Positions 25,034 through 36,118 of a DNA stretch of 64,000 nt are shown piece by piece. Origin of the DNA: Pseudothioclava nitratireducens (GTDB lineage Bacteria > Pseudomonadota > Alphaproteobacteria > Rhodobacterales > Rhodobacteraceae); NCBI RefSeq assembly GCF_029210495.1, contig NZ_JARGDK010000002.1, positions 1 through 64,000 on the forward strand, read 5' to 3'. A program made the position numbers and the translations under genes. Positions within the stretch are counted from its first letter, which is position 1. Each line of letters opens with the position of its first letter. The notes beneath the pieces were generated by a model. It was not told where the DNA came from. It worked only from the letters and a program-made list of their open reading frames with translations, and ran no database searches.

Positions 25034-26266
25034 ATGAGTGAAACCATCGACCTCCCGCAAGAGCGCCCGCAATCGCCTTGGCGCAACGTGATCGTTCTCG
25101 TGCTGGCACAGGCGGTGCTGGGCGCACAGATGTCGATGATTTTCACCGTGGGCGGGCTGGCCGGCCAGTCGCTGGCCTCGAACCCGTGCTTCTCGACCCT
25201 GCCCTTGTCGCTCATCGTGCTGGGCTCGGTGCTCTCGGCACAGCCGCTCTCCGAATTCATGTCGGCTTATGGTCGGCGTGCGGGCTTCATTCTCGCCGTG
25301 GCGGCCGGGGCGATCGGCGCGGGCATCGCGGCGCGCGCGCTCTATGTCGGCTCTTTCGGGATGTTCATGGTGGGTTCGTTCCTGACCGGCATCTACATGT
25401 CTGCGCAAGGCTTCTACCGCTTCGCCGCGACCGACGGGGTCGCGCCAGAGTTCCAGCCAAAGGCGATCTCCTACGTCATGGCGGGCGGGCTCGCGGCGGC
25501 CATTATCGGCCCGCAACTGGTGAAACTCACCTCGCAGGCGATGGTCGTACCCTTCATGGCGACCTATCTGGCGATCATCGGGCTGAACCTGCTCGGCCCG
25601 ATCCTGTTCGCTTTCCTGAAAATCCCGGCCCCCGGCCGCCGCGCCAAGGGCACTGCTCATCCGGGCCGCACCCGGCGTGAGCTCCTCAAAGACCCGGTGA
25701 TCGCGGTGGCGATGATCTGCGGGATGGTGTCCTACGCGCTGATGAACCTCGTGATGACCTCGACGCCGCTTGCCGTCGTCGGATGCGGCTTCGACGAGGG
25801 CGACGCGGCCAATATCGTCTCGGCCCATGTGCTGGCGATGTATCTGCCCAGCTTCTTCACCGGCCACCTGATCGCGCGCTTCGGGCGTGAAGTCATCGTG
25901 GGCGTGGGCCTTGTGATCCTCGCGGCCTCTGGCGCGGTGGCGCTGACCGGGGTCGATCTCGAGCAATTCTACGTCGCGCTGATCTTGTTGGGTGTCGGCT
26001 GGAACTTCGGATTTATCGGCTCGACCGCGATGCTCGCCTCGGCCCATAGCCCGGACGAGCGCGGCCATGTGCAAGGCATGAACGACTTCGTGGTGTTCGG
26101 CGGCGTTTTCCTCGCATCGCTCTCTTCGGGCGGGTTGATGAACTGCTCCTCGGCAGGCACCGCCGAAGCTGGCTGGCAGGCGGTCAACCTCGCCATGCTG
26201 CCCTTCCTCGTGCTCGCGGGCGGCGCGCTGATCTGGCTGGTGATGCGACCGCGTGAGACCCGCTGA
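25034..26266 (+). CDS. MFS transporter
   Basis: The 410-residue protein has twelve predicted membrane helices in two halves, with the MFS loop motif reduced to SAYGRRAGF between helices 2 and 3 and a basic central loop (KGTAHPGRTRRELLKD). The substrate is unknown. YfkF/NreB-like exporters of unassigned function look similar. The ATG at 25034 sits behind AGGGG. It is divergent from the alkA-like gene with about 65 bases between, and its end is convergent with pgi across a dispersed repeat. Confidence 0.85.
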   Translation: MSETIDLPQERPQSPWRNVIVLVLAQAVLGAQMSMIFTVGGLAGQSLASNPCFSTLPLSLIVLGSVLSAQPLSEFMSAYGRRAGFILAVAAGAIGAGIAARALYVGSFGMFMVGSFLTGIYMSAQGFYRFAATDGVAPEFQPKAISYVMAGGLAAAIIGPQLVKLTSQAMVVPFMATYLAIIGLNLLGPILFAFLKIPAPGRRAKGTAHPGRTRRELLKDPVIAVAMICGMVSYALMNLVMTSTPLAVVGCGFDEGDAANIVSAHVLAMYLPSFFTGHLIARFGREVIVGVGLVILAASGAVALTGVDLEQFYVALILLGVGWNFGFIGSTAMLASAHSPDERGHVQGMNDFVVFGGVFLASLSSGGLMNCSSAGTAEAGWQAVNLAMLPFLVLAGGALIWLVMRPRETR

Positions 26267-26296
26267 GGGGACGCCCCCCGCATTGATGCGCGCGCG

Positions 26297-26361
26297 CCGG
26301 AGTATTTCCGGTTCGGTGGAAAGTCAGGTTTTCATAAAACCCAAATACTCCAAGGGTGAAG
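26297..26361. repeat. Inverted pair of the TATTT intergenic unit (copies 6 and 7)
   Basis: The plus copy is at 26297-26323 (CCGGAGTATTTCCGGTTCGG then TGGAAAG). The minus copy is at 26329-26361 (GGAGTATTTGGGTTTTATG then AAAA on minus). It sits between convergent MFS and pgi genes, in the same context as the pair at 6380-6450. Confidence 0.7.
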
Positions 26362-26373
26362 TGTCGGCACGCA

Positions 26374-26393
26374 ACGAGGGGGTAGCGCCCCCT
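26374..26393 (-). terminator. Terminator-like hairpin after pgi
   Basis: AGGGGG (26377-26382) pairs with CCCCCT (26388-26393) across a five-base loop, ten bases beyond the pgi stop. It is the same position and form as the hairpins after ccdA and dctD. Confidence 0.5.
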
Positions 26394-26401
26394 GCCCGCC
26401 G

Positions 26402-28012
26402 TCACCCCCCTTGCGCGGCACGGAACCGCGCGGCCAGCCGCAGCGTGGACCCATCCTTGCCCGCACCATCCGAGCTTCCGTCGAGCACCGGCGCCAGCGC
26501 GAGCGCGAGTTCCTTGCCCAGTTCCACGCCCCACTGGTCGAAGCTGTTGATCCCAAGGATCACACCTTCGACAAAGACCCGGTGCTCGTAGAGCGCGACG
26601 ATGGCCCCGAAGGTTTCGGGCGTCAGTTTGGGATAGAGGAGCGTGGTCGAAGGGCGCGAGCCGGGGAAGACCCGGTGACGCGCCTGACGTTCGAGCTCGG
26701 CGCCTTCGAGCCCCTTGGCACGCATGATCTCGCGCGCCTCATCGAGCGAACGGCCCCGCATCAGCGCCTCGGACTGCGCGAGGCAATTGGCGACGAGCAG
26801 CAGGTGCTGATGCGCCAGATCGGGCTCGTGCCCTTCGGCGCCGACCATGAATTCGCACGGGATCACCCGCGTCCCCTGATGGATCAACTGATAAAAGGCG
26901 TGCTGGCCATTCGTGCCGGGCTCTCCCCAGACAACCGGCCCGGAATGGTAGGACAGATCTGCGCCATCCATCGAGACCCGCTTGCCGTTCGATTCCATCT
27001 CGAGCTGTTGCAAATAGGCGGGGAGCCGTGCGAGGCGCTGCTCATAGGGCAGCACGGCGCGGGTCGCATAGCCGCAGAACTGATTGTGCCAGATGCCGAC
27101 GAGCGCCAGCAGAACGGGCAGGTTCTGCGCGAAGGGGGCCGTGCGGAAATGGCGGTCCATCGCCGCGGCCCCGGCCAACATCCGGTCGAACGTCTCGGGA
27201 CCCACCGCCAGCATCAGAGAGAGCCCGATCGGCCCCCACATCGAGTAGCGCCCGCCAACCCAATCCTCGAAACCGAAGACGCGCGAGGGGTCGATGCCAA
27301 AGGCCGCAGTCTTGTCGCCCGCCGTCGAAAGCGCCGCGAACTGCGCCGCCGGGTCGGAGACTTTCGTCGCCATCCAGCGCCGCGCGGTTTCCGCGTTGGT
27401 CATGGTCTCGATCGTGGTGAAGGTCTTGGACGCCACGATCACCAGCGTGGTCGCGGGGTTCAACCCGGCCAGAATGTCATGGATATGCGCCCCGTCCACA
27501 TTCGAGACGAAATGGCAGCGCGGCCCGTCGTGATAGGGCGCGAGCGCAAGAACCGCCATCGCCGGGCCGAGATCGGAACCGCCGATGCCGATATTGACCA
27601 CATCGGTAATCGCGCCGCCCTGCCCCGTGAAACGCCCAGCGCGCAGATCATGGGCGAAGGCCACCATCCGGGCGTGCGTCTCGCGCACCGCAGGCATCAC
27701 ATCTGCCCCGTCGACCAGCACCGAGCCGTCGAGATTGCGCAGCGCCGTATGCAAGACCGCGCGCCCCTCGGTCTCGTTGATCTTCGCGCCCGTGAACATC
27801 GCCTCGCGCCTGGCGGCAACACCGCGCTCTTCGGCCAGCGCGATCAGCAGATCTCGGGTTTCCGCATCGATATTGGTCTTCGAGTAGTCAAACAGCAGCC
27901 CCCCGGCCTCGGCGCTGAAGGACCCCGCCCGGGCTTCGATTTCAAAAAGCTCCAGCAGCGGGCGATTACGCACCGCCTCGGCCTGCGCCGACAGCTTGTT
28001 CCAGATCGTCAT
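26402..28012 (-). CDS. pgi: Glucose-6-phosphate isomerase
   Basis: Interconverts glucose-6-phosphate and fructose-6-phosphate in the cytoplasm. In organisms relying on the Entner-Doudoroff route it returns triose carbon to glucose-6-phosphate. The 536-residue protein has the signatures [16 protein letters not shown] (near 140), the active-site region around [12 protein letters not shown] and the C-terminal [20 protein letters not shown]. The pgl stop overlaps its start (TGATG). It is third gene of zwf-pgl-pgi. Confidence 0.97.
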   Translation of the reverse strand: MTIWNKLSAQAEAVRNRPLLELFEIEARAGSFSAEAGGLLFDYSKTNIDAETRDLLIALAEERGVAARREAMFTGAKINETEGRAVLHTALRNLDGSVLVDGADVMPAVRETHARMVAFAHDLRAGRFTGQGGAITDVVNIGIGGSDLGPAMAVLALAPYHDGPRCHFVSNVDGAHIHDILAGLNPATTLVIVASKTFTTIETMTNAETARRWMATKVSDPAAQFAALSTAGDKTAAFGIDPSRVFGFEDWVGGRYSMWGPIGLSLMLAVGPETFDRMLAGAAAMDRHFRTAPFAQNLPVLLALVGIWHNQFCGYATRAVLPYEQRLARLPAYLQQLEMESNGKRVSMDGADLSYHSGPVVWGEPGTNGQHAFYQLIHQGTRVIPCEFMVGAEGHEPDLAHQHLLLVANCLAQSEALMRGRSLDEAREIMRAKGLEGAELERQARHRVFPGSRPSTTLLYPKLTPETFGAIVALYEHRVFVEGVILGINSFDQWGVELGKELALALAPVLDGSSDGAGKDGSTLRLAARFRAAQGG

Positions 28013-28682
28013 CAGTCAGCCCAGTGAATCGTTGCGGATTTGAGGAGCGCACGCACCGGCGCTTCGGTCTCGGGGAGGTGTTCGGCGCGTTCGAGTGCGG
28101 CGCGTTTTTCGCTTCCGGTAATCAGGATGTGAATGTTCATCGCATCGCGCAGGATCGGAGCCGAAAGCGTGATACGCGGCTCGCCCGCGGCCTCGGCCCG
28201 CATTGGCAACAGGATCGGGGCGTCGTCGGACAGGGCCTCTTCCAGCCGGTCGGCGCCGGGAAAGAGCGAGGCCGTGTGCATATCCGCGCCCATCCCCAGA
28301 AGCAGCACGTCGATCGGCAGATGCGGCGTGATGCCCTCGGCCAGCGCATCCATGCGATCCTCGGGGCGCGGCGCATCGGCGTAAAGTGGCACAAGGGTCG
28401 CCGCCGCCGCCTTGTCGCGCAGCAGCCGCTCACGCAGAAGGCGCGTGTTCGAACGCGGGCTGTCCTCGGGCACCCAGCGCTCGTCATTCAGCATGACCGC
28501 GACATTCGCCCAATCCAGATCAAGCCCCGAGAGAATATCGAAGATCGGCCCCGGCGTGGTTCCCCCCGGCACCGACAGCGTCGCCCGCCCGTTCTGCGCC
28601 AAAGCCGCGCGCAGCTCCGATGCGATCCGATCCGCCAGATCGATCATCAGCATCTCGCGGTCGGGATAGGTGCGAAACTCCA

Positions 28683-28683
<1 letters not shown>
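28012..28683 (-). CDS. pgl: 6-phosphogluconolactonase
   Basis: Hydrolyses 6-phosphogluconolactone to 6-phosphogluconate. The 223-residue DevB-type protein has [15 protein letters not shown] (near residues 40-55), [15 protein letters not shown] (near 75-90) and the phosphate-binding [18 protein letters not shown] (near 130-147). The ATG at 28683 overlaps the zwf stop (TGATG) and has a GGAG site in the zwf tail. It is the middle gene of zwf-pgl-pgi. Confidence 0.96.
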
Positions 28684-30155
<1,472 letters not shown>

Positions 30156-30166
30156 GGGATGCTCCG

Positions 30167-30184
30167 TTGTTAGCGCTAACGCTC
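30167..30184 (-). promoter_or_regulatory. Operator palindrome upstream of zwf
   Basis: The 12-bp perfect palindrome GTTAGCGCTAAC (30169-30180) is embedded in an 18-base sequence, TTGTTAGCGCTAACGCTC, that recurs exactly at 33473-33490 before edd. A central CG with AT-richer arms fits a LacI-family repressor site. It lies just upstream of the ribosome binding site, so bound repressor would block initiation or early elongation. Confidence 0.85.
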
Positions 30185-30259
30185 AGCTTGACCGCCTTCT
30201 AGCCGCGCGCGGAACTAAAGTCTAGCATTCGATTGTGACAGGGCAAAGAGTGCGGGCGG

Positions 30260-30769
30260 TTATCCGACCGACACCGTCGCTTGCGTGGCAAAGGCGCGCA
30301 AAGTCCCGGCATCTGCGCGCAGTTCCTCGGCCATCTCGCCAGCAAAGGCGAGAAAATCGGCGCGCGTCTCGGGCGGCGCCGAGAGGACGACCCGCATCCC
30401 CGCCTCCAGTCCCTGCCCGATCAGCCCGCGAACGCCACGCCCGGCGGCTTCTTGCTTGCCGAACTTGTTGAGGATCAGAACGGCGCCCTCCGGGGCCTCC
30501 GAGATACGGGCCTCCGTCGCGGCCACGGCCATTTCCAGCGCGCCAGCATCAAGCGTGCAGGCGTCCGCGCCTGCGCCCAGCTCTTGCGAGATCGTGACCA
30601 CCCGGTCGTCGGGCAAAAGGCGCAAATGCATCTCGCATTCAAACCGCGCGGGCACGTCGGCGCGCACCAGCGCCACGACCGGGCACCCATCGGCGCGCAG
30701 GGTTTCGGCCAGATCGGCCAAGAGCCGGTCCGCCACACCTTTCTCGCTGCACGTGATGAAGCCGATCAT
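30260..30769 (-). CDS. DUF2478 domain protein (NTPase-like)
   Basis: The 169-residue protein belongs by pattern to DUF2478, often noted near molybdate or nucleotide functions. It starts MIGFITCSEKGVADRLLADLAETLRADGC and has ILNKFGKQEAAGRGVRGLIGQGLEAGMRVVL in the middle. The NKFGK..EA.G.G segment resembles the second half of THEP1-type nucleoside triphosphatases, but a classical Walker A loop is missing. The ATG at 30769 is chosen because the upstream frame is arginine-rich. Function unknown. Confidence 0.75.
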   Translation of the reverse strand: MIGFITCSEKGVADRLLADLAETLRADGCPVVALVRADVPARFECEMHLRLLPDDRVVTISQELGAGADACTLDAGALEMAVAATEARISEAPEGAVLILNKFGKQEAAGRGVRGLIGQGLEAGMRVVLSAPPETRADFLAFAGEMAEELRADAGTLRAFATQATVSVG

Positions 30770-30812
30770 GCTACCCTCCGGATCGGAGCTATGGCGCGCC
30801 CGGCGCCCCGGG

Positions 30813-31355
30813 TCAACCGGCCAGCGCCTTGCCCAGCCGCGGCAGGCGGGCGCGTTTGAGAAGCGCGCGCATGGGCTGGGGCTGCCCGGAGAGCGCCTCG
30901 GCCTTGGCCCGCACCGCCTCGACCACCGGCGCGATGCGCTGGGGGTCGTCCGACCAGAGCTGCCACAGAAACCCGTCCGGGTCGCGCCGCTCCAGCCCCT
31001 CACCCGCGAGCACCCCGCGCGGGAAATCGGCGGCGTTCATCGTCACGATCGCATCCGCACCGCCCGCGATCGCCGCCGCGAGCACATGAATATCGTTCTC
31101 GTCGGGCAGGTGCAGCCGCGCCTCGAGCCCCGGACGCGGGGCCACGCTGGCCTTGGGGAATTCGGCCTGCAATAGCGCGATCTCCCCGCGCGCGATGGCC
31201 TCATCCGGGGGCGAGAGCCGTGCCGCCGCCCGCGCCCATTCTTCGAGGATGCGCTCGGACCAAAGCGGCGTGTAAGCCCCCGCGCGGGCCGCACCGATCA
31301 GGATCTCACGCAGCACGGTGGGATAGAGCACGCAGGCGTCGAGCAGAACCTTCAT
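30813..31355 (-). CDS. RSP_2648-family PIN domain protein
   Basis: The 180-residue protein is a predicted PIN-type ribonuclease. Acidic residues expected to hold the metal are D7 (KVLLDACVLYP), E38 or E39 (ERILEEWARA), D86 (LPDENDIHVLAAAI) and D107 (MNAADFP). It is translationally coupled to the RNA methyltransferase gene (TGATG overlap) and not to an antitoxin gene, so a toxin role is unlikely. An RNA processing role with its partner is more plausible. The name comes from the Rhodobacter family. Confidence 0.85.
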   Translation of the reverse strand: MKVLLDACVLYPTVLREILIGAARAGAYTPLWSERILEEWARAAARLSPPDEAIARGEIALLQAEFPKASVAPRPGLEARLHLPDENDIHVLAAAIAGGADAIVTMNAADFPRGVLAGEGLERRDPDGFLWQLWSDDPQRIAPVVEAVRAKAEALSGQPQPMRALLKRARLPRLGKALAG

Positions 31356-32557
31356 CAATCGAGCCGGAAGAAGAGCGACTTGAGATAGCCCGACTCGGCC
31401 AGTTGCGGCAGCGTCGGATGATCCGGCCCCGCATAGCCCGTGTGCAAAAGCTGCGAACGCCGCCCGCCACGCCCGATCCCGCGCGCCGAGGCATTGCGGA
31501 ATTGCGTCAGGTCCGCCGCATGGCTGCATGAGCACAGAACCAGATACCCGCCGGGCGCGACCAGAGGGGCAGCGAGCCGCGCGACGCGCTCATAGGCACG
31601 CAGACCGGCCTGAAGCGCAGGCTTGGCGGGCGCGAAAGCGGGCGGATCGCAGATCACCAGATCGAACTGCGCGCCCTCCGCGCCCAGCGCCTCAAGCGTG
31701 GCAAAGGCATCGCCCTGCCGGGTCGAGAACCGCGCACCCGCGCCCATCGCCTCGGCCCCTTGGATCGCCAGATCGAGGGCCGCCGCCGACGCATCGACCG
31801 AAAGCGCGGTCTCCGCGCCCCCGGCCAGAGCGGCCAGCGCAAAGCCCCCGACATGCGAGAACACATCCAGCACCCGCGCACCCTTGGCCAGTCGCGCGGC
31901 AAAGGCGTGGTTCGGACGCTGATCGAAGAAGAGCCCGGTCTTCTGCCCGCCCAACACGTCCGCCATATACGTCGCGCCGTTCATCGGAACCGGGATCGGT
32001 CCATCGACCGCGCCTTGCATCAGCACAGTCTCTTCGGGCAGCCCCTCAAGACCTCGCGCCCGGCCAGAGCCGTTCTTGATGACGGTACCCACACCCGTCA
32101 CGGCCACAAGCGCTGCCGCAAGGTCGTCGATCATCGCCTCGGCCCAAGCCGCGTTGGGCTGAATCACCGCCACATCGCCGAACCGGTCGATGATGACGCC
32201 GGGCAGCCCGTCGGCTTCGGCATGAACAAGACGATAGAACGGTTGATCAAAGAGACGTGCGCGCAGCTCCAGCGCACGGGCCAACCGGCATTCGAGCCAG
32301 TCACGGGTGATCTCGGCTTCGGGATTGCGGTCCAGAACGCGCGCGATGATCTTGGAATTCGAATTGACCGTGACCGTGGCCAGCGGACGACGCTCGCCAT
32401 CCTCGAGCGTTGCAATCGCACCCGGCGCCATCCCTTTCGTGCGCCGGTCTGTCACCAGTTCATCGGCAAACACCCACGGAAACCCGTGACGGATCGCACG
32501 GGCCTCGGCCTTGGGGCGCAGTCGCACGACGGGGCGGCTCGAAAGAGGTTCAGACAT
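31355..32557 (-). CDS. RSP_2647-family RNA methyltransferase (RlmI-like)
   Basis: SAM-dependent methyltransferase of the RlmI/RlmK class that modifies cytosine C5 in rRNA. The 400-residue protein begins with a PUA domain (about 10-85: VVRLRPKAEARAIRHGFPWVFADEL). It continues with an EEHEE-like domain and a Rossmann domain with VLDVFSHVGGFALAALAGG (motif I, near 218-236), LVICDPPAFAP (motif IV, near 300) and the catalytic cysteine in LVLCSCSHAAD (near 345-355). It overlaps the PIN gene start. Confidence 0.9.
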   Translation of the reverse strand: MSEPLSSRPVVRLRPKAEARAIRHGFPWVFADELVTDRRTKGMAPGAIATLEDGERRPLATVTVNSNSKIIARVLDRNPEAEITRDWLECRLARALELRARLFDQPFYRLVHAEADGLPGVIIDRFGDVAVIQPNAAWAEAMIDDLAAALVAVTGVGTVIKNGSGRARGLEGLPEETVLMQGAVDGPIPVPMNGATYMADVLGGQKTGLFFDQRPNHAFAARLAKGARVLDVFSHVGGFALAALAGGAETALSVDASAAALDLAIQGAEAMGAGARFSTRQGDAFATLEALGAEGAQFDLVICDPPAFAPAKPALQAGLRAYERVARLAAPLVAPGGYLVLCSCSHAADLTQFRNASARGIGRGGRRSQLLHTGYAGPDHPTLPQLAESGYLKSLFFRLD

Positions 32558-32569
32558 CGGTTTTCCATG

Positions 32570-32596
32570 AAAAAAGGAGGCGTTACCGCCTCCTCT
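32570..32596 (-). terminator. Terminator after the 32624-33295 lipoprotein
   Basis: A perfect 8-bp stem AGGAGGCG / CGCCTCCT with a TTAC loop is followed on the minus strand by six T residues. It also places a GGAGG sequence 13-18 bases upstream of the methyltransferase start, but pairing hides it. Confidence 0.85.
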
Positions 32597-32623
32597 ATCG
32601 TGATTTTCACTGGCGCGAAAGGC

Positions 32624-33295
32624 TCAGCGCACGACCGGCTTTTCTGGCTGAGCCTCTGCACCAACCATGACGGGCCGCACCAACTCGTCGCGCAAGAGCT
32701 GAAATGCCGCCTCGGTGACGGCCTTCTTCTCGGTGTAGCCCTTGGCCTCTTCCTCAATCGCATGTTTGCCCGTCGAGGCCGCCACGTCGCGGGCAATCTC
32801 GCGCGGGCCGTCAATCAGCGCCCCGGTCTTGGCATCACGCAGCGTGACAATCAGCCCGATCTCGAACTCGCCTCCGAACGGCAGCACATAGCGCGCCTTT
32901 TCGGTGAGCGCATGGAAGCGCGTAACCTCGAGGTCGAGCAAAGCCGCACGGCCTTTCCCCATGCGCGCCGTCGCCTGCCCGGCTGCGTCCGCAATGATCG
33001 CCTCGACCTGCGTGTAACGGTCGCCCTTGGGATCGCCACGCCAGACGATATCGGCCACCGGCTTGATGAGATTAGCCTCGGAGACTCTGAGCGTGCGCGG
33101 CGCAACCACCGAGATCGCCTTGATATTGTAGCGCGGAACAATCTTCACAGTCTCGACGCCGGGCGTCGCCTGTTCGGCATTTAACGCGCCCAGAGGCGCC
33201 TCGGGCGTCGCCGAACGCGAGGCCGGCATCGTGTCCGCACAACCGGCCAGCAGCACGGAGATTGCTGCAACAGCGATAAGGCGCAGGTATGTCAT
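32624..33295 (-). CDS. Conserved lipoprotein, DUF6778-like
   Basis: The 223-residue protein has a lipoprotein signal with lipobox LAGC (acylated Cys near residue 19). The mature part has alternating strands and helices (YNIKAISVVAPRTLRVSEAN, TQVEAIIADAAGQA, YVLPFGGEFEIGLIVTLRDAKTG), a layout seen in periplasmic domains that bind other envelope proteins. The DUF6778 name is a memory-based guess. Its position next to rlmI/PIN genes is conserved in my impression of Rhodobacterales but was not checked. GGAGTG precedes the ATG at 33295. Confidence 0.65.
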   Translation of the reverse strand: MTYLRLIAVAAISVLLAGCADTMPASRSATPEAPLGALNAEQATPGVETVKIVPRYNIKAISVVAPRTLRVSEANLIKPVADIVWRGDPKGDRYTQVEAIIADAAGQATARMGKGRAALLDLEVTRFHALTEKARYVLPFGGEFEIGLIVTLRDAKTGALIDGPREIARDVAASTGKHAIEEEAKGYTEKKAVTEAAFQLLRDELVRPVMVGAEAQPEKPVVR

Positions 33296-33472
33296 GGTAA
33301 CACTCCAAATCCTTGGACGTGATGAATTTCGCGTTAAAATATCGTCGGCAATTGTGGCGAAAGCTGGTTAATCAATGTGCATTTTGAAGGAAATTGCCTT
33401 GCCGTACCATCTGCTTGAGGCGCAGTATTCATGTAAAAACCGCATACTGGCAGGATCGGAAGGCCTGTTGCA

Positions 33473-33490
33473 TTGTTAGCGCTAACGCTC
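33473..33490 (+). promoter_or_regulatory. Operator palindrome upstream of edd
   Basis: This is the same 18 bases as upstream of zwf (TTGTTAGCGCTAACGCTC), with the palindrome at 33475-33486, 59 bases before the edd start. Exact identity over 18 bases between two functionally linked promoters strongly implies a common regulator, probably LacI-type. Confidence 0.85.
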
Positions 33491-33545
33491 TATAGAACGC
33501 GCAAATCCGCATTGTCGCGCGCCGCGACGATCCGAAGGGGCCAAG

Positions 33546-35360
33546 ATGACCGACCAACCGCTTCACGACACAATCGCCCGCGTGACCGAGCGTATCCGCA
33601 CCCGGTCCAAGGGGCGCCGCGACGACTATCTCGCGCGGATGCGCGCCGCCGCTGACGCTGGCCCGGCCCGCGCGCATCTGTCTTGCGGAAACCAAGCCCA
33701 CGCCTATGCCGCGATGGGCGCGGACAAGGCCAGCCTCGCAGAAGGGCGCGCGCCCAATATCGGGATCGTGACCGCCTATAACGACATGCTCTCTGCGCAC
33801 CAGCCCTACGAGACCTACCCCCAGCAGATCAAGGCCGCGCTGCGCGATATCGGCGCCACGGCGCAGGTTGCGGGCGGGGTGCCTGCCATGTGCGATGGCG
33901 TGACCCAAGGCCAGGCCGGAATGGAACTGTCGCTCTTCTCGCGCGATGTGATCGCGCTGGCCGCCGGCGTCGCCATGAGTCACAACACCTTTGACGGCGC
34001 GCTTTATCTGGGCGTGTGCGACAAGATCGTGCCGGGGCTGATCATGGCGGCGGCGACCTTTGGCCATGTGCCCGCGATCTTCGTGCCCGCAGGGCCAATG
34101 ACCTCGGGCCTGCCGAACGACGAGAAAGCCAAAGTGCGCCAGCAATTCGCCACCGGCGAGGTCGGGCGCGACAAGCTGATGGAGGCCGAGATGGCCTCTT
34201 ATCACGGGCCGGGCACCTGCACCTTCTACGGCACGGCCAATACCAACCAGATGCTGATGGAGTTCATGGGTCTTCACCTTCCGGGGGCGAGCTTTGTCAA
34301 TCCGGGCAGCGCGTTGCGCGATGCGCTCACTGTGCGCGCCGCAAAACGAGCCGCCGAGATCACCGCGCTTGGCAATGATTACCGCCCCGCGGGCGAGATC
34401 CTCGACGAGCGGGCCTTTGTGAACGGGCTTGTGGGCCTGATGGCGACCGGTGGCTCGACCAACCTCGTGCTGCACCTGCCCGCGATGGCCCGCGCGGCGG
34501 GGATCGAACTGGACCTCGCCGATTTCGACGAGATTTCTTCGGTCGTGCCGCTCATGGCAAAGGTCTATCCGAACGGTCTGGCCGATGTGAACCATTTCCA
34601 CGCCGCAGGCGGGCTGCAATTCATGATCCGCCACCTGCTGCGCGCGGGGCTGCTTCATGCGGACGCCAAGACCGTGATGGGCGACGGTCTGACCGCCTAT
34701 GCGCAGGAGCCGAAACTGATCGAGGGCGCGCTGACCTGGGTCGATGGACCGGAAGAGAGCCTCAACGACCGTATCCTGCGCCCCTGCACCGATGCCTTTG
34801 CACCGACCGGCGGGCTCAAGCAGCTCGACGGCTCGCTCGGGCGCGGCGTGATCAAGGTCTCGGCGGTCGCCCCCGAGCGCCATGTGATCGAGGCCCCGGC
34901 CCGCATCTTCCACGATCAGTCCGAGGTCAAGGCGGCCTTCCAGCGCGGCGAGTTCACCTCGGACACGGTGGTGATCGTGCGCTTCCAGGGACCCAAGGCG
35001 AACGGGATGCCGGAACTGCATTCGCTGACCCCCACCCTTTCGGTGCTGCAAGATCGCGGCCTCAAGGTCGCGCTGGTCACCGACGGGCGCATGTCCGGGG
35101 CGAGCGGCAAGGTGCCCGCCGCGATCCATGTCTGCCCCGAAGCCGCCGATGGCGGCCCGCTCGCGCTTCTGCAAGACGGCGACATCGTGCGGCTCGACGC
35201 CGTCAAGGGCACGCTCGACTGCCTGACGCCGGGCTTTGCGGAACGCACCCCGGTGACCGCCGATCTGAGCGCCAATAGTCACGGGATCGGGCGCGAGCTG
35301 TTCGAGACCTTCCGGCGCACGGTCGGCCCGGCGACCGAAGGGGCCTCGGTCGTGAATTGA
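33546..35360 (+). CDS. edd: Phosphogluconate dehydratase
   Basis: First committed enzyme of the Entner-Doudoroff pathway: 6-phosphogluconate to KDPG. The 604-residue IlvD/Edd-type protein has the iron-sulfur and substrate motifs [21 protein letters not shown] (near 40-60), [21 protein letters not shown] (near 112-132), [16 protein letters not shown] (near 220-236) and [19 protein letters not shown] (near 513-531). ATG at 33546, AAGGGG site. It is followed by eda after an 89-base gap containing a dispersed repeat unit. Confidence 0.97.
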   Translation: MTDQPLHDTIARVTERIRTRSKGRRDDYLARMRAAADAGPARAHLSCGNQAHAYAAMGADKASLAEGRAPNIGIVTAYNDMLSAHQPYETYPQQIKAALRDIGATAQVAGGVPAMCDGVTQGQAGMELSLFSRDVIALAAGVAMSHNTFDGALYLGVCDKIVPGLIMAAATFGHVPAIFVPAGPMTSGLPNDEKAKVRQQFATGEVGRDKLMEAEMASYHGPGTCTFYGTANTNQMLMEFMGLHLPGASFVNPGSALRDALTVRAAKRAAEITALGNDYRPAGEILDERAFVNGLVGLMATGGSTNLVLHLPAMARAAGIELDLADFDEISSVVPLMAKVYPNGLADVNHFHAAGGLQFMIRHLLRAGLLHADAKTVMGDGLTAYAQEPKLIEGALTWVDGPEESLNDRILRPCTDAFAPTGGLKQLDGSLGRGVIKVSAVAPERHVIEAPARIFHDQSEVKAAFQRGEFTSDTVVIVRFQGPKANGMPELHSLTPTLSVLQDRGLKVALVTDGRMSGASGKVPAAIHVCPEAADGGPLALLQDGDIVRLDAVKGTLDCLTPGFAERTPVTADLSANSHGIGRELFETFRRTVGPATEGASVVN

Positions 35361-35368
35361 GAAACTTG

Positions 35369-35399
35369 CCTCCGGCGGGGATATTTGGGGCAGACTGAC
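35369..35399 (+). repeat. TATTT intergenic unit between edd and eda (copy 8)
   Basis: CCTCCGGCGGGGATATTTGG then GGCAGACTGACA. The second half (GATATTTGGGGCAGACTGA) is identical to the minus-strand unit at 6421-6443. Confidence 0.75.
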
Positions 35400-35449
35400 A
35401 GGGCCAAGGCCCCGCCCCCCTCCGCGGCAGGCTATTCAGGAGAGAGCCA

Positions 35450-36103
35450 GTGACCCCCGCAGAACAATCCGCCGCCGCGCGTCAGATTTGCCAGCTCGCA
35501 CCGGTCGTGCCGGTGATCGTCGTTAAGGATATCGCCCATGCGCGCCCGCTGGCCGAGGCGCTGGTGGCCGGGGGCCTGCCCGCGCTGGAGGTTACCCTGC
35601 GCAGCGACTGCGCGCTCGATGCGATCCGCGTCATGGCCGAGGTCGAGGGTGGCGTGGTCGGTGCTGGCACGCTTCTGACCCCCGAGGACGTCAAGGCGGC
35701 CAAGGCGGCGGGTGCGAAATTCGGCGTCTCGCCGGGCGCGACCCCGCGCCTGCTCGAAGCCTGCGCCGAAGCCGGGCTGCCCCTTCTGCCGGGGGCCGCG
35801 ACGGCCTCCGAGGTGATGGCGCTCCTCGAACGCGGCTACACAGTGCAAAAGTTCTTCCCGGCAGAAACGAATGGCGGCGCGCCTGCGCTCAAATCGCTTG
35901 GAGGCCCGTTGCCGCAAGTCAGCTTTTGCCCCACCGGCGGGGTGAGCCTGAAGAACGCCCCCGATTACCTGAAGCTCGCCAATACGCTGTGCGTCGGCGG
36001 CTCGTGGGTCGCGCCAGATGCGATGGTCCAATCAGGCGACTGGGCGGGCATCACCCAACTGGCGCGCGAGGCGGTCGAGGCGCTGTCGGGCTTCAAGGGC
36101 TGA
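35450..36103 (+). CDS. eda: KDPG aldolase (2-dehydro-3-deoxy-phosphogluconate aldolase)
   Basis: Splits KDPG to pyruvate and glyceraldehyde-3-phosphate. The 217-residue barrel shows the catalytic Glu in LEVTLRS (near residue 47) and the Schiff-base Lys in YTVQKFFPAE (near 136). FCPTGGVSLKNAPDYL is the phosphate-binding part. It starts at GTG 35450 behind GGAGAGAG. It is likely cotranscribed with edd. Confidence 0.97.
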   Translation: MTPAEQSAAARQICQLAPVVPVIVVKDIAHARPLAEALVAGGLPALEVTLRSDCALDAIRVMAEVEGGVVGAGTLLTPEDVKAAKAAGAKFGVSPGATPRLLEACAEAGLPLLPGAATASEVMALLERGYTVQKFFPAETNGGAPALKSLGGPLPQVSFCPTGGVSLKNAPDYLKLANTLCVGGSWVAPDAMVQSGDWAGITQLAREAVEALSGFKG

Positions 36104-36118
36104 GGCGCGGCGCCAGTC

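Noticed and set aside
30813-31355. PIN protein as half of a toxin-antitoxin pair.
   Set aside because: No small antitoxin gene is adjacent; the coupled partner is an RNA methyltransferase.
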